A stretch of 15,178 bases of DNA. Origin: CAJQND01 sp051010055. Its GTDB lineage: Bacteria > Pseudomonadota > Alphaproteobacteria > Rhizobiales > CAJQND01. This document shows positions 7,636 to 14,202 of this stretch, in pieces (within the stretch, counting starts at the first letter, position 1; each line of letters begins with the position of its first letter). Both the position numbers and the translations under genes were made by a program. The notes under the pieces were generated by a model. It had not been told where the DNA came from and searched no databases. It was given only the letters and a program-made list of their open reading frames with translations. Where the stretch lies: assembly GCA_051010055.1 (NCBI GenBank), contig JBPCVY010000183.1, forward strand, positions 1-15,178, in the 5' to 3' direction.

Positions 7636-8838
7636 CTACTTACACTTGCCGATGGCATTAGCCTTGCAGGGGTCTTTCACCTGCGGGATGGAATCGATGA
7701 CTTCGATCATCAGCCGGCCATCCTTAGACACTACCTTGTGCACGTTGGAATCATGCACAATGTCCCGGGTTTCGGGATCGATCATGATTTTCCCGCGCGG
7801 GCTGTCGTAGCTCCAACCAGAAAGCGCCTTCATTGTGCCTTCGGCGGAAATCTTACCCTTCTGCTCAGAGATCGCATGGGCAATTGCCGCCATGCCGTCA
7901 TATCCGGCAACACCCATAAAGTCGGGCGTTGTGTCGGCGCCATAGGCATCTTTCCAGGCCTTCACGAACGCCTTGTTGTTGGGCGTATCGTAGTCAGCTG
8001 AATAGTGATGCACCGTAATCATGCCTTCTGCTTCCTTCGGCATATCCTGCAGCTTGGTATCCTGCGTAATATCGCCTGGGCCGATGAGCTTGATGCCTTC
8101 ATCACGCATGCCAAGGTTTGCGTATGTTTTCACCACCGCAACAGAATGGTTGCCTGCCGGCACGAAAATGTAGAAGCAATCTGGCTTGGCGTTTTTCACC
8201 CGCTGGAAGAAGGGCGTGAAATCTGGCACTTCGCGCGGGCCGCCCATGGGAATGGCCTCAACAACCTTGCCGCCTGCCTTTTCAAAACCCGTGGTGAATG
8301 CGTTGCGGCTGTCTTTACCCGGGGGATAGTCGGTAAAGCCAATGGCTGCCGACTTACAGCCGAGCTTGTTGAACGCATACTCGCCCATAGGATAGCCGGC
8401 ATGCCACATGGTGAATGACACTCGAGCAATGTAAGGCGAAAGCTTCGGTATCCATGCGGTACCGGCATTCATGATCACCATCGGCACCTTGCCCTGGGTT
8501 ACAAGCGGTGCGCTGGCCATTGCGTTTGGCGAAAACACAAAACCGGTGAGAAGGTTCACTTTTTCACGGGTGATCAGCTCCTGAACCGCGTTCTTTGCGA
8601 TATCGCCGCCGGGCCGTTTTGAATCACGCTTGATAATTTCAATTTCATGCCCGCCAAATGCGTCCTTGTTCTGGCTGATAAACAGGTTCATGCCCCTGTC
8701 TATCTGCTCGCCAAATTGGGCCGCGCCGCCCGAATAAGGCAGAACAACGCCAATTTTGATTTTCTCAGCCAAAGCCGGGCCAACCATAAGCGCCAGCAAT
8801 GCTGTAATCATCGTGAGAAGTTTACTGAAGAGTTTCAT
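7636..8838 (-). CDS. Periplasmic substrate-binding protein of LIV-type ABC transporter
   Basis: A 400-residue member of the Peripla_BP_6 (LivJ/LivK) family. Residues 1-24 are a Sec signal peptide (MKLFSK, a hydrophobic core, then PALA), with mature protein beginning EKIKIGVVLPYSGG, the standard first strand and ligand-loop of this fold. The ribosome site GGGAGG (8846-8851) is seven bases from the ATG. Two cysteines near the C-terminus (CKANAIGKC) could form a disulfide in the periplasm. It captures the transported compound and delivers it to LivHM. Location directly after five catabolic genes indicates an aromatic carboxylate or similar ligand; ligand identity is not visible. A good promoter candidate lies in the 68-bp gap upstream. 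Confidence 0.94.
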   Translation of the reverse strand: MKLFSKLLTMITALLALMVGPALAEKIKIGVVLPYSGGAAQFGEQIDRGMNLFISQNKDAFGGHEIEIIKRDSKRPGGDIAKNAVQELITREKVNLLTGFVFSPNAMASAPLVTQGKVPMVIMNAGTAWIPKLSPYIARVSFTMWHAGYPMGEYAFNKLGCKSAAIGFTDYPPGKDSRNAFTTGFEKAGGKVVEAIPMGGPREVPDFTPFFQRVKNAKPDCFYIFVPAGNHSVAVVKTYANLGMRDEGIKLIGPGDITQDTKLQDMPKEAEGMITVHHYSADYDTPNNKAFVKAWKDAYGADTTPDFMGVAGYDGMAAIAHAISEQKGKISAEGTMKALSGWSYDSPRGKIMIDPETRDIVHDSNVHKVVSKDGRLMIEVIDSIPQVKDPCKANAIGKCK

Positions 8839-8863
8839 TATTATTCCTCCCTTTGATGGCCCG

Positions 8864-8892
8864 ATTATTCAAGCCCAGCCCTTAAACGTCAA
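8864..8892 (-). promoter_or_regulatory. Candidate sigma70-type internal promoter for transporter genes
   Basis: On the minus strand, TTGACG (8892-8887, 5/6 to the -35 consensus) is followed after exactly 17 bp by AATAAT (8869-8864, 5/6 to the -10 consensus). The predicted start is near 8857, leaving a short leader that contains the binding-protein ribosome site at 8846-8851. This is the best promoter match in the window. It would let the transporter be made without the upstream catabolic genes. It is judged from sequence only. Confidence 0.5.
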
Positions 8893-8906
8893 CGCGCGCG
8901 GAGGTT

Positions 8907-10469
8907 TTATTTGCGCTCCAGCATTTGCGAAATTCTCTCTGGCGTTGATATATGGTCCGCATCCATAAACCCATCGGCGGTGTAGCGGTCAGGGCGGATA
9001 AGAAATATGGCCAGGCCGTTCCCTTCTTTCAGGTGCTGCAGGGCACCGGTTTTATCAAGGCAATGCTTGCCTCCCGGCGCAGCGGAAATGATAACTGTCT
9101 TCACCAGCCCGTCTATTTCGGCGGCAACTTCTTCCGCGCGGCTTTCATCATCCCCATAAATGACAACTGCGAAACCATCACCAAGTAATGTGTCGAGCAA
9201 TACTTGTTCGCCGCTGGCGGCTTGAACTTCCGGCTGGGGGAACATTCTGCCGATTGTTTTGCGCCCGGTTTCATCTACCGGAGCGGCCAGAAAGCCCTCA
9301 CGGTAGTAGGGTTTCGGCTTGAACCGCATTTCCGTGACATAGCGCTTGGCCGGCGGGCAAAGGCTCAACGCGTCAAAAAAGCCATACATGGCTCTGGCAT
9401 GAAGTTTTGAGCGCGGCACCATCACCCGCCCAATTGTCAGGGCAAGCTCAATCAAAGCCCAGGCGTGGGGTTTTCGCTCGCTTTGATATGATTCCAGCAA
9501 TTCAGCGCCAAGTTCGCCTTTCAAAACACTTGCAAGCTTCCAGGCCAGATTGTGGGCATCGCGAATGCCCGAGTTCATACCCTGGCCGGCAAAGGGCGGT
9601 GTCAGATGCGCGGCGTCGCCGAGAAGGAATAAGCGCCCTTCCCGCCAGCGCTCCGCAATGCGAGCATGAAATGTATAAACCTGGCGGCGCACAATCTCTG
9701 TATCCCCATCCGGTCCGTGGGCGCTTAAGAGTTCCCGCGCAAATTCTTCGCTTTCCGCCCGTTCATTTGTCTCGCTATCGCGCAGCATGAACTCAAACCG
9801 CCGGGTTGTATGGGGCCCCGGCAGGCTGATGCCTGGCCTGTCAGGATTTGAGAAAACCCGGGTGTGCCTGAAATCATCTTTCGTTCCGAGAAGATCTATA
9901 ATCAGCCACCGCTGTTCGAAACTAGAGCCTTTGAACGGTATCTCAAGCGATGAACGCACAAAGCTGCGCCCGCCATCACATGCAGCCAGGTAATCGCAGG
10001 TAACCTCCGCCAGTTTCCCGTTCTTCCCACGCACTTTCAGGTGGACACTCCGCCCGTCCTGCTCGAAGCCCACCAGTTCATTTTCAAACCGCACTTCAAC
10101 GTGGTCAAACCGGTAGAGCCCATCGCGCAATGTAGCCTCAAGCAAAGGCTGGCGGAACGCATTGCGCCGCGGGTAGCCATACTCCCGGGTTGTCGGCTCC
10201 ACCTTCGCAAAGCACCACCCGGAAGGGGTGAAATAGTGGGAGCCGTAGTCAAGCACCACATTGGCGACAACGTCATCAACAAGCCCTGCGGCCTGAGCAG
10301 TGCGCAGTGCTTCATCATCAATGGAAACAGCGCGCGGTTCGCCCACTGTTGAGGCGTTCTTTTCAATTATCAGGGTGCGCACGCCGGCAACACCAAGCAA
10401 ATTGGCAAGCATGTGGCCCGTTGGCCCTGCCCCGGCAACGACAACTTGGAAAGTTTCAGCTTTTGCCAT
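8907..10469 (-). CDS. FAD-dependent aromatic hydroxylase, MhpA-like (group A flavoprotein monooxygenase)
   Basis: This 520-residue enzyme has the three marks of class A flavin hydroxylases: GxGxxG at 13-18 with Glu36 ending the second strand, the DG motif at 165-166 (CDGGRSFVR), and the GD motif at 284-285 (GDAAHLTPPFAGQGMN). Length and motif wording match 3-(3-hydroxyphenyl)propionate hydroxylase (MhpA) and related phenol hydroxylases, which use NAD(P)H and oxygen to add an ortho hydroxyl to a phenolic ring and so prepare it for extradiol cleavage. It lies 20 bp downstream of the VOC dioxygenase-like gene, the expected partner. The ribosome site is weak (GGAA close to the ATG), suggesting coupling to the preceding gene. 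The true substrate is open; the 'mhpA' name would overstate it. Confidence 0.9.
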   Translation of the reverse strand: MAKAETFQVVVAGAGPTGHMLANLLGVAGVRTLIIEKNASTVGEPRAVSIDDEALRTAQAAGLVDDVVANVVLDYGSHYFTPSGWCFAKVEPTTREYGYPRRNAFRQPLLEATLRDGLYRFDHVEVRFENELVGFEQDGRSVHLKVRGKNGKLAEVTCDYLAACDGGRSFVRSSLEIPFKGSSFEQRWLIIDLLGTKDDFRHTRVFSNPDRPGISLPGPHTTRRFEFMLRDSETNERAESEEFARELLSAHGPDGDTEIVRRQVYTFHARIAERWREGRLFLLGDAAHLTPPFAGQGMNSGIRDAHNLAWKLASVLKGELGAELLESYQSERKPHAWALIELALTIGRVMVPRSKLHARAMYGFFDALSLCPPAKRYVTEMRFKPKPYYREGFLAAPVDETGRKTIGRMFPQPEVQAASGEQVLLDTLLGDGFAVVIYGDDESRAEEVAAEIDGLVKTVIISAAPGGKHCLDKTGALQHLKEGNGLAIFLIRPDRYTADGFMDADHISTPERISQMLERK

Positions 10470-10489
10470 TTCCGATCAGGGCCGGTGAT

Positions 10490-11335
10490 TTAGCTGCGCA
10501 TAATGGCATCGCCCCACAAATTGAGTGAGCGGGCGGAATGGGGCCAATTTCCGGTTTCGCGGGTCTCATCCATAACTTCCAGCTCTGCGGAGAGTTCAAT
10601 CCAGTTTCCTTCCGGGTCTTCAAGGAAAATGAAGAGATTGTTGCCCGGCCCATGCCGGCCCGGCCCCCACCGCAAGGAAAGACCAAGGGAGGAGAAATGA
10701 TCGGCCCAATTGCGGATCTGATCCCAACCGGAAAGCTCATAGGAATGGTGATCAAGGCGTGCTTCGTCGGATTTGAATGCGGCAAGTGAATGATGCTCCG
10801 GGTCAGAAGCAAAAAACGCCGTGCGCAAATCATCCTTACTGTCAGCCGTCACCACATCTGCCAGGAAGAAGCCAAGCCTGTCGGAATAGTGCTCAATCAT
10901 TGGCGGCAAATCGAGGGTCCGGAGCGTGACATGCTGAAGCCGCGCATCGGGCTCATCGCCGCTTTCTTCAATGCCGCCGGGCGCATGGCCGAACACCGTG
11001 AGGTTACCGTCCGGGTCGCGGACAGCAAACGCCGTTTCGTTAAATATCGGGCTGGGAGATGCTTCTGTCTCAGTGCCAGCCGCCTCAACCCGCGTACGAT
11101 AGTCGGCAAGGGCTTCCGGGCTGTCGAAGCTGAAGGCGCAGTATCCGGTTTTGCGCTTTGGCCCTTCGGTGAAGAACACCCGCCTGTTCGGTCCCTGGCA
11201 CAGATAGCCGCCGGCAACTTCGGAGACATCCATCTTGAGCACTTTTCCGTAAAAATCAGCCAATCGTTTAGGTTTTTCAGCGGTTAGCTGCATGTGATGG
11301 AGTGTTGTTTGTGGAAACTTGCCTTCCGTATTCAT
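10490..11335 (-). CDS. Two-domain VOC protein, probable type I extradiol ring-cleavage dioxygenase
   Basis: Two glyoxalase/bleomycin-type (VOC) domains occupy about residues 10-118 and 128-253 of 281. The ATG at 11335 is preferred over a TTG six bases upstream because the AGGAAAGG site (11344-11351) is eight bases from the ATG and only two from the TTG. The second domain has the Fe(II) triad: His135 (LQHVTL), His196 or His197 (LDHHSYE) and Glu247 (NWIELS). The second-shell His182 and His228 also align. Spacing His228-to-Glu247 (19) equals that of BphC and homoprotocatechuate 2,3-dioxygenase. The extradiol signature G-x-H...P-x-G...E fits except that the conserved Tyr is Phe237. It should open a catechol-like ring meta to the hydroxyls, with the downstream MhpA-like hydroxylase as supplier. 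The substrate is not known. Confidence 0.87.
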   Translation of the reverse strand: MNTEGKFPQTTLHHMQLTAEKPKRLADFYGKVLKMDVSEVAGGYLCQGPNRRVFFTEGPKRKTGYCAFSFDSPEALADYRTRVEAAGTETEASPSPIFNETAFAVRDPDGNLTVFGHAPGGIEESGDEPDARLQHVTLRTLDLPPMIEHYSDRLGFFLADVVTADSKDDLRTAFFASDPEHHSLAAFKSDEARLDHHSYELSGWDQIRNWADHFSSLGLSLRWGPGRHGPGNNLFIFLEDPEGNWIELSAELEVMDETRETGNWPHSARSLNLWGDAIMRS

Positions 11336-11413
11336 TTTCAACGCCTTTCCTGCCCAGTTCCTGAAGACGAAATTACTCGAAGCCCAACCGGAATTTTGAG
11401 AGCGCCAGCCGCC

Positions 11414-12661
11414 TTATTTGTTGACCTGCTCCTTCTCAAATCCCGCCAGGGTCGAATACCCCTTTACGATTGCCTCCAACTCTTCGTGGCTTGCAACATC
11501 GTCAAGGTTCTCAAATCCGTCCAGCGCCCGCGCCTCAACAACATCGATAACCCGTTCCGGCCCGCCGCCGCGATTTTGCTGCACAATTTCTGTCGTTGTT
11601 GGTAAGCGTTCTGACTCATAGGCCTTCAGGGCCTCATCAATGGAAGACATGGTTTTCAAGAACTGCGACAATGCACAAGCATCAAGCACCGCCTGGCTGG
11701 CGCCATTAGAACCGAACGGATACATCGGATGGGCGGCATCGCCCAACAAGGTCACCCGTCCAAATGTCCATCGCTCTATGGGATCTCGGTCACACACCGG
11801 ATACTCATAAAATTCTGGAGTTGAACGGATTAGCTCAACAGGATCGAAGTCATTAATATGAAAAAGATTTTCCACATGAGGAATCAGCTCATCCAATTGT
11901 CCCAACCGGTTCCAATCCTCACGTCTCGGAGGCGGCGTGTTCCCGTCGCTAAGCTTGACTGTCACCGCCCAGTTGAGAAGCTGCGTATCTGGTGAACCGG
12001 TTTCATTTGAGATGGGATAGAAAACGAATTTTGCCGCCAGACCTCCGGCTATAATCATATCGCGGCCGGTGAGAACAGGTTTACCCTCTACAGCTCCGCG
12101 CCACAGCATCATGCCATTCCAAGTAGGTGGGCCTTCATCAGGATAAAAATGGGCCCTCACCGTTGAATGAATGCCATCGCAGGCAATCAGAAAATCGCCT
12201 TCAAAGTTGCGAGGTTCACCGTCCCCGTCACGCAGGTTGAATGTGGCGGAGACGCTCTCGCCATTGTCCGCGAAATCTGTAAGCTGATGGCCGGTATGGA
12301 TGTTTTTATCGCCAATCCGCGCGCGGGCCGCCTCATAAAGAACCCCTTGCAGCTTGCCACGATGGATTGAGAATTGCGGCACATCATATCCAGCGTCCAG
12401 CCCACGCGGCTCACTCCACACGGTTTGCCCAAACCTGTTGCAGTAAGTGAGCTGGCGGGTGCGGATTCCAACCCTGTCCAAATCCTCAAGCAGCCCCAAA
12501 TCCGCAAGTTCCTTTATGGCATGTGGCAAGGTATTAATGCCGACACCCAACTCCCCAATCCGCCCGGATTGTTCGAAAACCTCGCACTCGATGCCCACCT
12601 CGTGCAGGCTGAGAGCCGTTGCGAAACCTCCAATACCACCGCCGATGATGAGTGCTTTCAT
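11414..12661 (-). CDS. FAD-dependent monooxygenase, PhzS-like
   Basis: A 415-residue flavoprotein with GGGIGG at 7-12 (GxGxxG), Glu30 binding the FAD ribose, the DG motif at 162-163 (CDGIHSTVRAHF) and the GD motif at 307-308 (GDAAHPMYPFGSNGASQ). The stretch around 79-105 (TVWSEPRG, PQFSIHRG) and the GVGIN loop at 39-43 closely resemble PhzS of Pseudomonas, which hydroxylates 5-methylphenazine-1-carboxylate with loss of the carboxyl group to form pyocyanin. Salicylate hydroxylase-type enzymes are related. A decarboxylating or simple hydroxylation of an N-heteroaromatic or aminobenzoic acid is therefore plausible. The gene starts 3 bp after the nbaC stop codon, so the two are probably translated together. 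No phenazine-core genes (phzA-G) are present, so pyocyanin synthesis is not implied. Confidence 0.88.
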   Translation of the reverse strand: MKALIIGGGIGGFATALSLHEVGIECEVFEQSGRIGELGVGINTLPHAIKELADLGLLEDLDRVGIRTRQLTYCNRFGQTVWSEPRGLDAGYDVPQFSIHRGKLQGVLYEAARARIGDKNIHTGHQLTDFADNGESVSATFNLRDGDGEPRNFEGDFLIACDGIHSTVRAHFYPDEGPPTWNGMMLWRGAVEGKPVLTGRDMIIAGGLAAKFVFYPISNETGSPDTQLLNWAVTVKLSDGNTPPPRREDWNRLGQLDELIPHVENLFHINDFDPVELIRSTPEFYEYPVCDRDPIERWTFGRVTLLGDAAHPMYPFGSNGASQAVLDACALSQFLKTMSSIDEALKAYESERLPTTTEIVQQNRGGGPERVIDVVEARALDGFENLDDVASHEELEAIVKGYSTLAGFEKEQVNK

Positions 12662-12664
12662 CCC

Positions 12665-13222
12665 TTAAAATTCCGCCCAGCCTGGTGGTGGTTTGCCCTT
12701 GCCCGGGTGAAGCGCACCGCACTCAGGACATGTGCGGGCTTCCTCGCTGGCATAAAAGGCCTCATAAAGCGGCGGCAAATCGGCAACGATGTCTTTCAGC
12801 TCCACTTCGACCCGGTGCACCAGCGCTCCGCAGTCAAAACAAAACCACTCAAAGCCATCTTTCATGCCCGAATGCCGGTTGCCCTCGACAACCAGGCCCA
12901 CAGAACCCTCCTGTGGGCGTTGTGGGGAATGGCGCGCGTGGGGCGGTAACATGAAAACCTCGCCTTCGCGTATGGGCACATCATATATTTTACCATTCTC
13001 GGCGATTTTCAGAATCATGTCGCCGCGCAGCTGATAGAAAAACTCCTCAACCGGGTCGTCATGGAAATCCACCCGCGTGTTCGGGCCGCCCACAATCATC
13101 ACAATCATGTCGGTCTTGTTGTCAAACAATTGTTTGTTGCCAACGGGCGGTTTTAGAAGATGTTCGTTCTCTGCAATCCACTTTGGAAAATTAAACGGCG
13201 TAAAACCGGGGTGTAAATTCAT
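12665..13222 (-). CDS. nbaC: 3-hydroxyanthranilate 3,4-dioxygenase
   Basis: A 185-residue cupin dioxygenase of the normal bacterial length. It opens 3-hydroxyanthranilate to 2-amino-3-carboxymuconate semialdehyde, which cyclises to quinolinate if not decarboxylated. The Fe(II) ligands are His54, Glu60 and His98; substrate residues Arg50, Arg102 and Glu113 are present. All sit at a constant +3 offset from the Cupriavidus enzyme as I recall it (His51, Glu57, His95, Arg47, Arg99, Glu110). The rubredoxin-like metal site Cys128, Cys131, Cys165 and Cys168 is also complete. A ribosome site AGGGAAG (13231-13237) is eight bases before the ATG. The next step enzymes known from tryptophan and 2-nitrobenzoate degradation (carboxymuconate-semialdehyde decarboxylase, aminomuconate-semialdehyde dehydrogenase) are not in the window. 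Confidence 0.95.
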   Translation of the reverse strand: MNLHPGFTPFNFPKWIAENEHLLKPPVGNKQLFDNKTDMIVMIVGGPNTRVDFHDDPVEEFFYQLRGDMILKIAENGKIYDVPIREGEVFMLPPHARHSPQRPQEGSVGLVVEGNRHSGMKDGFEWFCFDCGALVHRVEVELKDIVADLPPLYEAFYASEEARTCPECGALHPGKGKPPPGWAEF

Positions 13223-13256
13223 GGGCGCGTCTTCCCTGTACTTCTTGTTTTTTTAA

Positions 13257-13285
13257 ATCATGCCCGTGAACTTCGGTCATATCAA
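13257..13285 (-). promoter_or_regulatory. Weak candidate promoter upstream of nbaC
   Basis: In the 83-bp gap between the aspartate-dehydrogenase-like gene and nbaC, TTGATA (13285-13280, 5/6) precedes CATGAT (13262-13257, 4/6) by 17 bp on the minus strand. A start near 13250 would leave a leader of about 28 bases with the nbaC ribosome site. It may be secondary to a promoter before 14100, or a chance match. Confidence 0.3.
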
Positions 13286-13305
13286 GCGCACCATAGTTCT
13301 CTTCT

Positions 13306-14100
13306 TTACAGAGTGACTTTCTCCAGGCGGCTTGTGACAGCCCGCACCAGGCTCATAGCCGCAAGGGCTGATGAGCGCGGGTTTTCGGGTAAAGGATTGC
13401 CTTCCAGTTCAATCCGAAACCGGCCAAATGCTCCTTTCACTTCGATTTCATGCACATTGCCAGAAAGGGCCGGGTCGGCGATCAACTCTACGGCCGTTTC
13501 ATCCAAACCCATCCCGGCAAGGGCAATAGTTGCGGCAACATTTGCGTTCTTTGGATATTTTTGGGCAGCTTCCCGTGCAGTGCCCTGGAAGTGAACTTCG
13601 GCATTTGTGAGCCTATCCAGGTCCAGAACATCTTCTGCAAGGGAACCTTTCCAGCCCGCTGGCGGTTTGCGGCCTCTGTAGGTGACACTTTCAAGCCCGC
13701 CGCACTTTGCTGATGCCAAGGCATCTATGCCGCCGACCGCACCGTGCAGAAGCATCAGACGGGAATTGCCCCTCTCAGCCGCCTCACCCAATTGTACCGC
13801 CAGCTCATCATCTGCAAAAGCTCCCGTTGAAATCGTCGCAATATCAATGCCCCGTTCAAGCAGCGTCGCACCGTGGGCTGCAAGGCCGGAATGCCCGGCG
13901 CAATCAAGCGCGAACAACGGGGCGCTGGAAATGGCGCTGGCCGAAGTCACATAGTGCGCATCTGCGCCCAGTGATTGCCTGGCAGTTTCTTCACGGCCCT
14001 GCCGGCAAATAACCCAGCTAATTTGCACGGAGGAAACATCCTGAAGCTTTGAGCAGACATATTTGGCGATTGGCCCATATCCAATAATCACCACTTCCAT
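13306..14100 (-). CDS. Aspartate dehydrogenase-like protein (NadX/DUF108 family)
   Basis: A 264-residue protein starting at the ATG at 14100, chosen because GGGGAGG (14110-14116) lies nine bases upstream; the frame stays open further but those residues are unlike the family. The N-terminal Rossmann domain begins MEVVIIGYGPIA, with the nucleotide loop at 7-12. The C-terminal domain holds PKNANVAAT at 183-191 and GNVHEIEVKGAFG at 214-226. Ala121, Asn187 and His217 keep the spacing (66 and 30) of the binding residues and catalytic His of NadX proteins as I recall them. NadX interconverts L-aspartate and iminoaspartate with NAD(P), feeding NadA in NAD synthesis. As first gene of a catabolic operon it may instead handle an imino or amino acid released from the ring nitrogen. 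Fold call is firm; role is open. Confidence 0.85.
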   Translation of the reverse strand: MEVVIIGYGPIAKYVCSKLQDVSSVQISWVICRQGREETARQSLGADAHYVTSASAISSAPLFALDCAGHSGLAAHGATLLERGIDIATISTGAFADDELAVQLGEAAERGNSRLMLLHGAVGGIDALASAKCGGLESVTYRGRKPPAGWKGSLAEDVLDLDRLTNAEVHFQGTAREAAQKYPKNANVAATIALAGMGLDETAVELIADPALSGNVHEIEVKGAFGRFRIELEGNPLPENPRSSALAAMSLVRAVTSRLEKVTL

Positions 14101-14135
14101 TTCACGCTGCCTCCCCAAAAGATGGTTTTTTGCGC

Positions 14136-14163
14136 TTGTCTCGTTGCCACGCAATCCTATGCT
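14136..14163 (+). promoter_or_regulatory. Candidate promoter for the molybdenum hydroxylase gene
   Basis: TTGTCT (14136-14141, 4/6) and TATGCT (14158-14163, 4/6) are separated by 16 bp on the plus strand, with a predicted start about 33 bases before the ATG at 14203. It lies in the 102-bp region between divergent genes and its -10 overlaps the inverted repeat at 14160-14176. A matching promoter on the minus strand for the operon was not clear; ATCCTA read in reverse gives TAGGAT as a possible -10 at 14159-14154. Confidence 0.3.
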
Positions 14164-14176
14164 GACACGAACAGCA
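14160..14176. promoter_or_regulatory. Inverted repeat TGCTG-N7-CAGCA, candidate operator in divergent region
   Basis: Perfect 5-base arms (14160-14164 and 14172-14176) around a 7-base centre place the half-sites about one helical turn apart (12 bp centre to centre), the geometry of a dimeric regulator such as an LysR- or GntR-type protein. It lies between the divergent starts at 14100 and 14203 and overlaps the candidate -10 at 14158-14163. No regulator gene is in the window to pair with it. Confidence 0.35.
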
Positions 14177-14202
14177 AAAAAGAGCGATAAGCCAGACACA
14201 GC

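Noticed and set aside
4244..8838. True branched-chain amino acid transporter
   Set aside because: The family fits, but the five catabolic genes directly upstream make an aromatic ligand more likely; the Liv names are used for family membership only.
10790..11287. 165-codon plus-strand open frame
   Set aside because: Antisense shadow of the VOC dioxygenase gene, whose metal ligands are conserved.
11414..12661. Phenazine (pyocyanin) biosynthesis locus
   Set aside because: Only a PhzS-like monooxygenase is present; no phz core genes or PhzM methyltransferase are seen, and all neighbours are catabolic or transport genes.
12374..12949. 191-codon plus-strand open frame
   Set aside because: It lies opposite the ends of nbaC and the PhzS-like gene, both of which have clear motifs; its translation shows no recognisable domain.
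14101..14199. N-terminal extension of the aspartate-dehydrogenase-like protein by 33 residues
   Set aside because: The internal ATG at 14100 has a strong GGGGAGG site at the right distance and begins directly at the Rossmann strand, as in the family.
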